In this document: positions 61,944 to 64,000 of the stretch, in pieces | Layout: every line of letters starts with the position of its first letter | Position numbering within the stretch: the first letter of the stretch is position 1 | DNA from: Undibacterium pigrum | Lineage (GTDB): Bacteria > Pseudomonadota > Gammaproteobacteria > Burkholderiales > Burkholderiaceae_D | Length of the DNA: 64,000 nt | Reading direction: 5' to 3' | Assembly: GCF_003201815.1 (NCBI RefSeq) | Contig: NZ_QJKB01000010.1 | Span: forward strand, 1 to 64,000 | Made by a program: the position numbers and the translations under genes | Notes under the pieces: model-generated | Seen by the model: the letters and a program-made list of their open reading frames with translations, nothing else | Databases searched by the model: none | Told to the model about the DNA's origin: nothing

Positions 61944-62552
61944 TTATGCAGCAACAGGGCAACTGCGTCTGATGGATTCATGGCTCATCAAAAATTCCCA
62001 GTAGTGTTCGTAGGCTGGCAAATCAGCGATTGACACACCAAGGTCCAGCGCCTTGCGATAAATGATGCTGACAAAAATATCTGCCTGCGTAAATTTTGTG
62101 CCAACGGCAAACTGACTGCTCTGCCATAAACGCGGCTGCAGTTTTTGCAGATTCATCAACAGCCACTTTGCTCTTACCGGACGCATCTGATCCTTGTTCC
62201 AGTCAGGATGAAAAAATCTCACCGTACTGCTGTTTTGTTGCGGGTGTATGGATGAGTTAACTGCCTCGCAAATTTCACGCACCTGGGCACGGGCAAAGGC
62301 TGCTTCGTATTGCAGAGGTGGATCAGGCGCGATCTCTTCAATAAACTCGGCCATAGCCATGGATTCGCTCAAGGCGACGCCATCTACTTCCATCAAAGGT
62401 ACGCGGGCAAAGGGGCTCAGTAACCGAACCTGTTCTCCAACATCGCCGAGCCCGACATCAATGCGCTCGTACTCAACTTGTTTGTAGTCGAGTATCCACA
62501 ACAAACGTTCGCAGCAGTTTGCATCTGGTGCGTGATAAAACCTGATTTTCAT
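61944..62552 (-). CDS. Glutathione S-transferase family protein
   Basis: A 202-residue cytoplasmic GST. The N-terminal thioredoxin-like domain has MKIRFYHAPDANCCERLLWILDYKQVEYE, then FARVPLMEVDGVALSESMAMAEFIEE, where V-P-L has the cis-Pro and E-S binds glutathione. The C-terminal helical domain follows with KFTQADIFVSI (N-capping Asp). The second-domain layout is nearest zeta/maleylacetoacetate isomerase-like GSTs. Cys13/Cys14 are near the catalytic position. It begins a two-gene transcript with the hypothetical protein. Confidence 0.9.
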   Translation of the reverse strand: MKIRFYHAPDANCCERLLWILDYKQVEYERIDVGLGDVGEQVRLLSPFARVPLMEVDGVALSESMAMAEFIEEIAPDPPLQYEAAFARAQVREICEAVNSSIHPQQNSSTVRFFHPDWNKDQMRPVRAKWLLMNLQKLQPRLWQSSQFAVGTKFTQADIFVSIIYRKALDLGVSIADLPAYEHYWEFLMSHESIRRSCPVAA

Positions 62553-62617
62553 ATTTGACCCTGTCAGTTCTGGACAATGCCATATATTACGCCAGGTATG
62601 AATATGTGGCAGCCATC

Positions 62618-62655
62618 AAAAAAACCCGCCAGGTTGCAGCCTTGGCGGGTTTTTC
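62618..62655. terminator. Bidirectional intrinsic terminator
   Basis: CCCGCCA(GG) at 62625 and (CC)TTGGCGGG at about 62641-62649 form a stem with T-runs on both strands (GGGTTTTTC on plus, GGGTTTTTTT on minus). It terminates the secreted-protein gene that arrives from the right. Confidence 0.87.
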
Positions 62656-62685
62656 TTTTTATCTGAAAGGTTTATTCAGAAATCT

Positions 62686-64000
62686 TTACTGTGCAATGAC
62701 AGAGATATCATCGATCAGGAAAGATGTCGCTGTCACACTCCCCTCCACACCCACAAAGTACACGCGTATGGTCTGGCCTTTATAGCTGCTCAGATCAAAG
62801 GTCTTGTTGACATAAGTCGTACCCTTGTTCAGGTTCGAGTAAGTCGCCAATGTTGCCAGCACCGTACCGCTGCTGTTTTGAATTTGCAGTTTCAGGGTAT
62901 CGTAAGCCTGGGTCGTGGTGGTCTCGTCGGAACTGACTTTCAGCCAGAAACTCAGGCTGGCAGAAGTAGCCGCGGCAGGGATAGTCACTTGCTGATACAG
63001 GGTATCAGTATGGGCGCTGCCATAGCCATTGAGCCAGGCTTTATAGCTGCCTGTACGTGATGCCTCAGAACCACCAGTGCTGATAACTCCTGAGCTGGCA
63101 GTCCATGAACTGGCACCACTTTCAAAGCCGCCGTTGCTAATCAACTGCGTGGAGGTACTGTTATTGACAGTAAAACTCACGGTAGAAGAAGTACCAATAT
63201 TATTGGCGGCATCATAGGCTTTGGCAACCAGGCTATGCGTACCGTTCGACAAAGTAGTTGAATTCAGTGTCGTTGAATATGGTGAGCTTGTGCTGGTCGC
63301 CTTCAGTGCACCGTCAACATAAAACTCTACCTTGCTGACACCAACATTATCTGTCGCCGTAGCCGACAAAGTAATATTGCCGCTCGTGCCGCTTTCACTG
63401 GCCGATACAGTGGGTGGAGTCGTATCACTGACAGGGTTATTGATAGTGAAGCTCACTGTCGATGACGTGCCAACATTATTGGCCGCATCATAGGCTTTGG
63501 CGACCAGGCTGTGGCTGGCGTTAGTCAGGGTCGTGGAGTTCAGCGTCACACTATAAGGCGTGCTGGTGGCAGTGCCTTTGAGTGCACCATCCACATAGAA
63601 CTCCACTTTGCTGACACCGACATTATCTGTCGCACTGGCAGACAAGGTGATGTTGCCACTAGTACCAGATTCGCCTGCGCTGACTGTCGGTGGTGTGCTG
63701 TCCGTGCTATTTGATTGTGTCACCCAAATCGGCGCAGACCACAGGATTTTACCGTCATCCTGCGTGATCTTTGCATAGTAAAAATGCTCACCCACTGCCG
63801 GAGTAATCGTTGTCGTTGCAGTGCTGGACAATTGCGTGACTGTGCCATTACGGCCTGGCACGCCTTCATAGATCACCACGGTAGAAACAGTGCGGCCACT
63901 GGTGCTGGCGAAATTGCTGACCAGGGTCAATGGACCACTATTGGTGAAACGCTCGCCCATGATATGACCATTCGCAGTCAGGATGATTTGCGAAGTTTTG
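62686..64000 (-). CDS. Secreted protein with two Ig-like repeats, 5' end beyond right edge
   Basis: The frame is open to the window edge (KTSQIILTANGHIMGERF is the first text seen), so the N-terminus and signal peptide lie outside. In the visible 437 residues there is an N-terminal beta-rich part (to about residue 90 of this fragment) that resembles the end of a metallohydrolase-type secreted enzyme. It is followed by two near-identical Ig-like units of about 89 residues, each with TPPTVSA-ESGTSGNITLSA-ATDNVGVSKVEFYVDGALK. A C-terminal jelly-roll-like domain (ISNGGFESGASSWTASSG to the end) resembles a carbohydrate-binding or galactose-binding module. Likely secreted and binding to polysaccharide. 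Its catalytic class is not visible. Confidence 0.8.
   Translation of the reverse strand, partial: KTSQIILTANGHIMGERFTNSGPLTLVSNFASTSGRTVSTVVIYEGVPGRNGTVTQLSSTATTTITPAVGEHFYYAKITQDDGKILWSAPIWVTQSNSTDSTPPTVSAGESGTSGNITLSASATDNVGVSKVEFYVDGALKGTATSTPYSVTLNSTTLTNASHSLVAKAYDAANNVGTSSTVSFTINNPVSDTTPPTVSASESGTSGNITLSATATDNVGVSKVEFYVDGALKATSTSSPYSTTLNSTTLSNGTHSLVAKAYDAANNIGTSSTVSFTVNNSTSTQLISNGGFESGASSWTASSGVISTGGSEASRTGSYKAWLNGYGSAHTDTLYQQVTIPAAATSASLSFWLKVSSDETTTTQAYDTLKLQIQNSSGTVLATLATYSNLNKGTTYVNKTFDLSSYKGQTIRVYFVGVEGSVTATSFLIDDISVIAQ
63160..63702 (-). repeat. Two tandem Ig-like repeat units within the secreted protein gene
   Basis: The unit at 63436-63702 and the unit at 63160-63426 encode almost the same 89 residues. 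Most differences are silent or conservative (for example GTATSTPYSVTL against ATSTSSPYSTTL). This points to recent duplication or gene conversion inside the gene. Confidence 0.85.

Noticed and set aside
1..64000. CRISPR arrays, insertion sequences, prophage genes, rRNA or tRNA genes
   Set aside because: I looked for regularly spaced repeats, transposase or integrase text and tRNA-like cloverleaf ends and found none that hold up; a tRNA scan would settle the last point.

Overview
The window reads as chromosomal DNA of a betaproteobacterium, most probably family Oxalobacteraceae (Undibacterium-like). The grounds are moderate GC, dense operons, and the character of the proteins: FabI with the E. 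coli-type Y156/K163 pair, a fused AdoMetDC-spermidine synthase, a tkt-gap neighbourhood, late cobalamin genes with a BtuB riboswitch, and a betaproteobacterial-style TldD/TldE pair. I can see no rRNA, tRNA, prophage, insertion sequence or CRISPR array. The genus is an inference, not something read directly.

Layout. 1-94 is the start of a TonB-like protein that runs out of the window, followed by about 1.1 kb of AT-rich DNA without a convincing gene. 1178-8724 is a complete oligopeptide-type ABC importer: two tandem paralogous binding proteins, two permeases and a double-domain ATPase. 8915-11667 is a TldD/TldE-type protease pair. 12001-20273 holds housekeeping and scattered genes: fabI, an orphan BcsZ-type endoglucanase, a DEAD-box helicase with a long leader, selD, transaldolase, a chloramphenicol-acetyltransferase-like enzyme, a secreted unknown and a Sel1-repeat protein. 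20349-22088 is a minus-strand MarR-DUF1398-unknown operon with a perfect 26-bp operator-like palindrome. 22355-27043 is a Fur-box-preceded siderophore receptor with small membrane proteins and a PepSY reductase-like protein.

The main feature is the cobalamin region, 27040-41936, all on the minus strand. A canonical cobalamin riboswitch precedes btuB. Then come btuC, btuD, cobO, cobB/cbiA, cobU, cbiB, the threonine-phosphate decarboxylase gene, btuF, a second BtuF-like gene broken by a one-base frameshift, and cobQ. A separate run upstream has dgkA, cobT, cobS, cobC and a PilZ gene. Together these cover uptake, corrin side-chain amidation, adenosylation, aminopropanol arm synthesis and nucleotide-loop assembly. 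No corrin-ring genes are in view.

After that come an IclR regulator, a serralysin-like metalloprotease with DUF4214, a cache-domain protein, a BON-domain protein, lepB, gap, a GNAT acetyltransferase and tkt (minus strand). Next is a plus-strand run: a SWIM/SNF2 helicase, the SpeD-SpeE fusion, a DUF1190 lipoprotein, a glutathionylspermidine-synthase-like ATP-grasp enzyme, a DUF350 membrane protein, rsmE and a YidB-like protein. This polyamine cluster is the best candidate for under-described chemistry. The window closes with an AlaX-like protein overlapping an ADP-ribosylglycohydrolase, two unknown genes, a glutathione transferase and a secreted protein with two near-identical Ig-like repeats that continues past the right edge.
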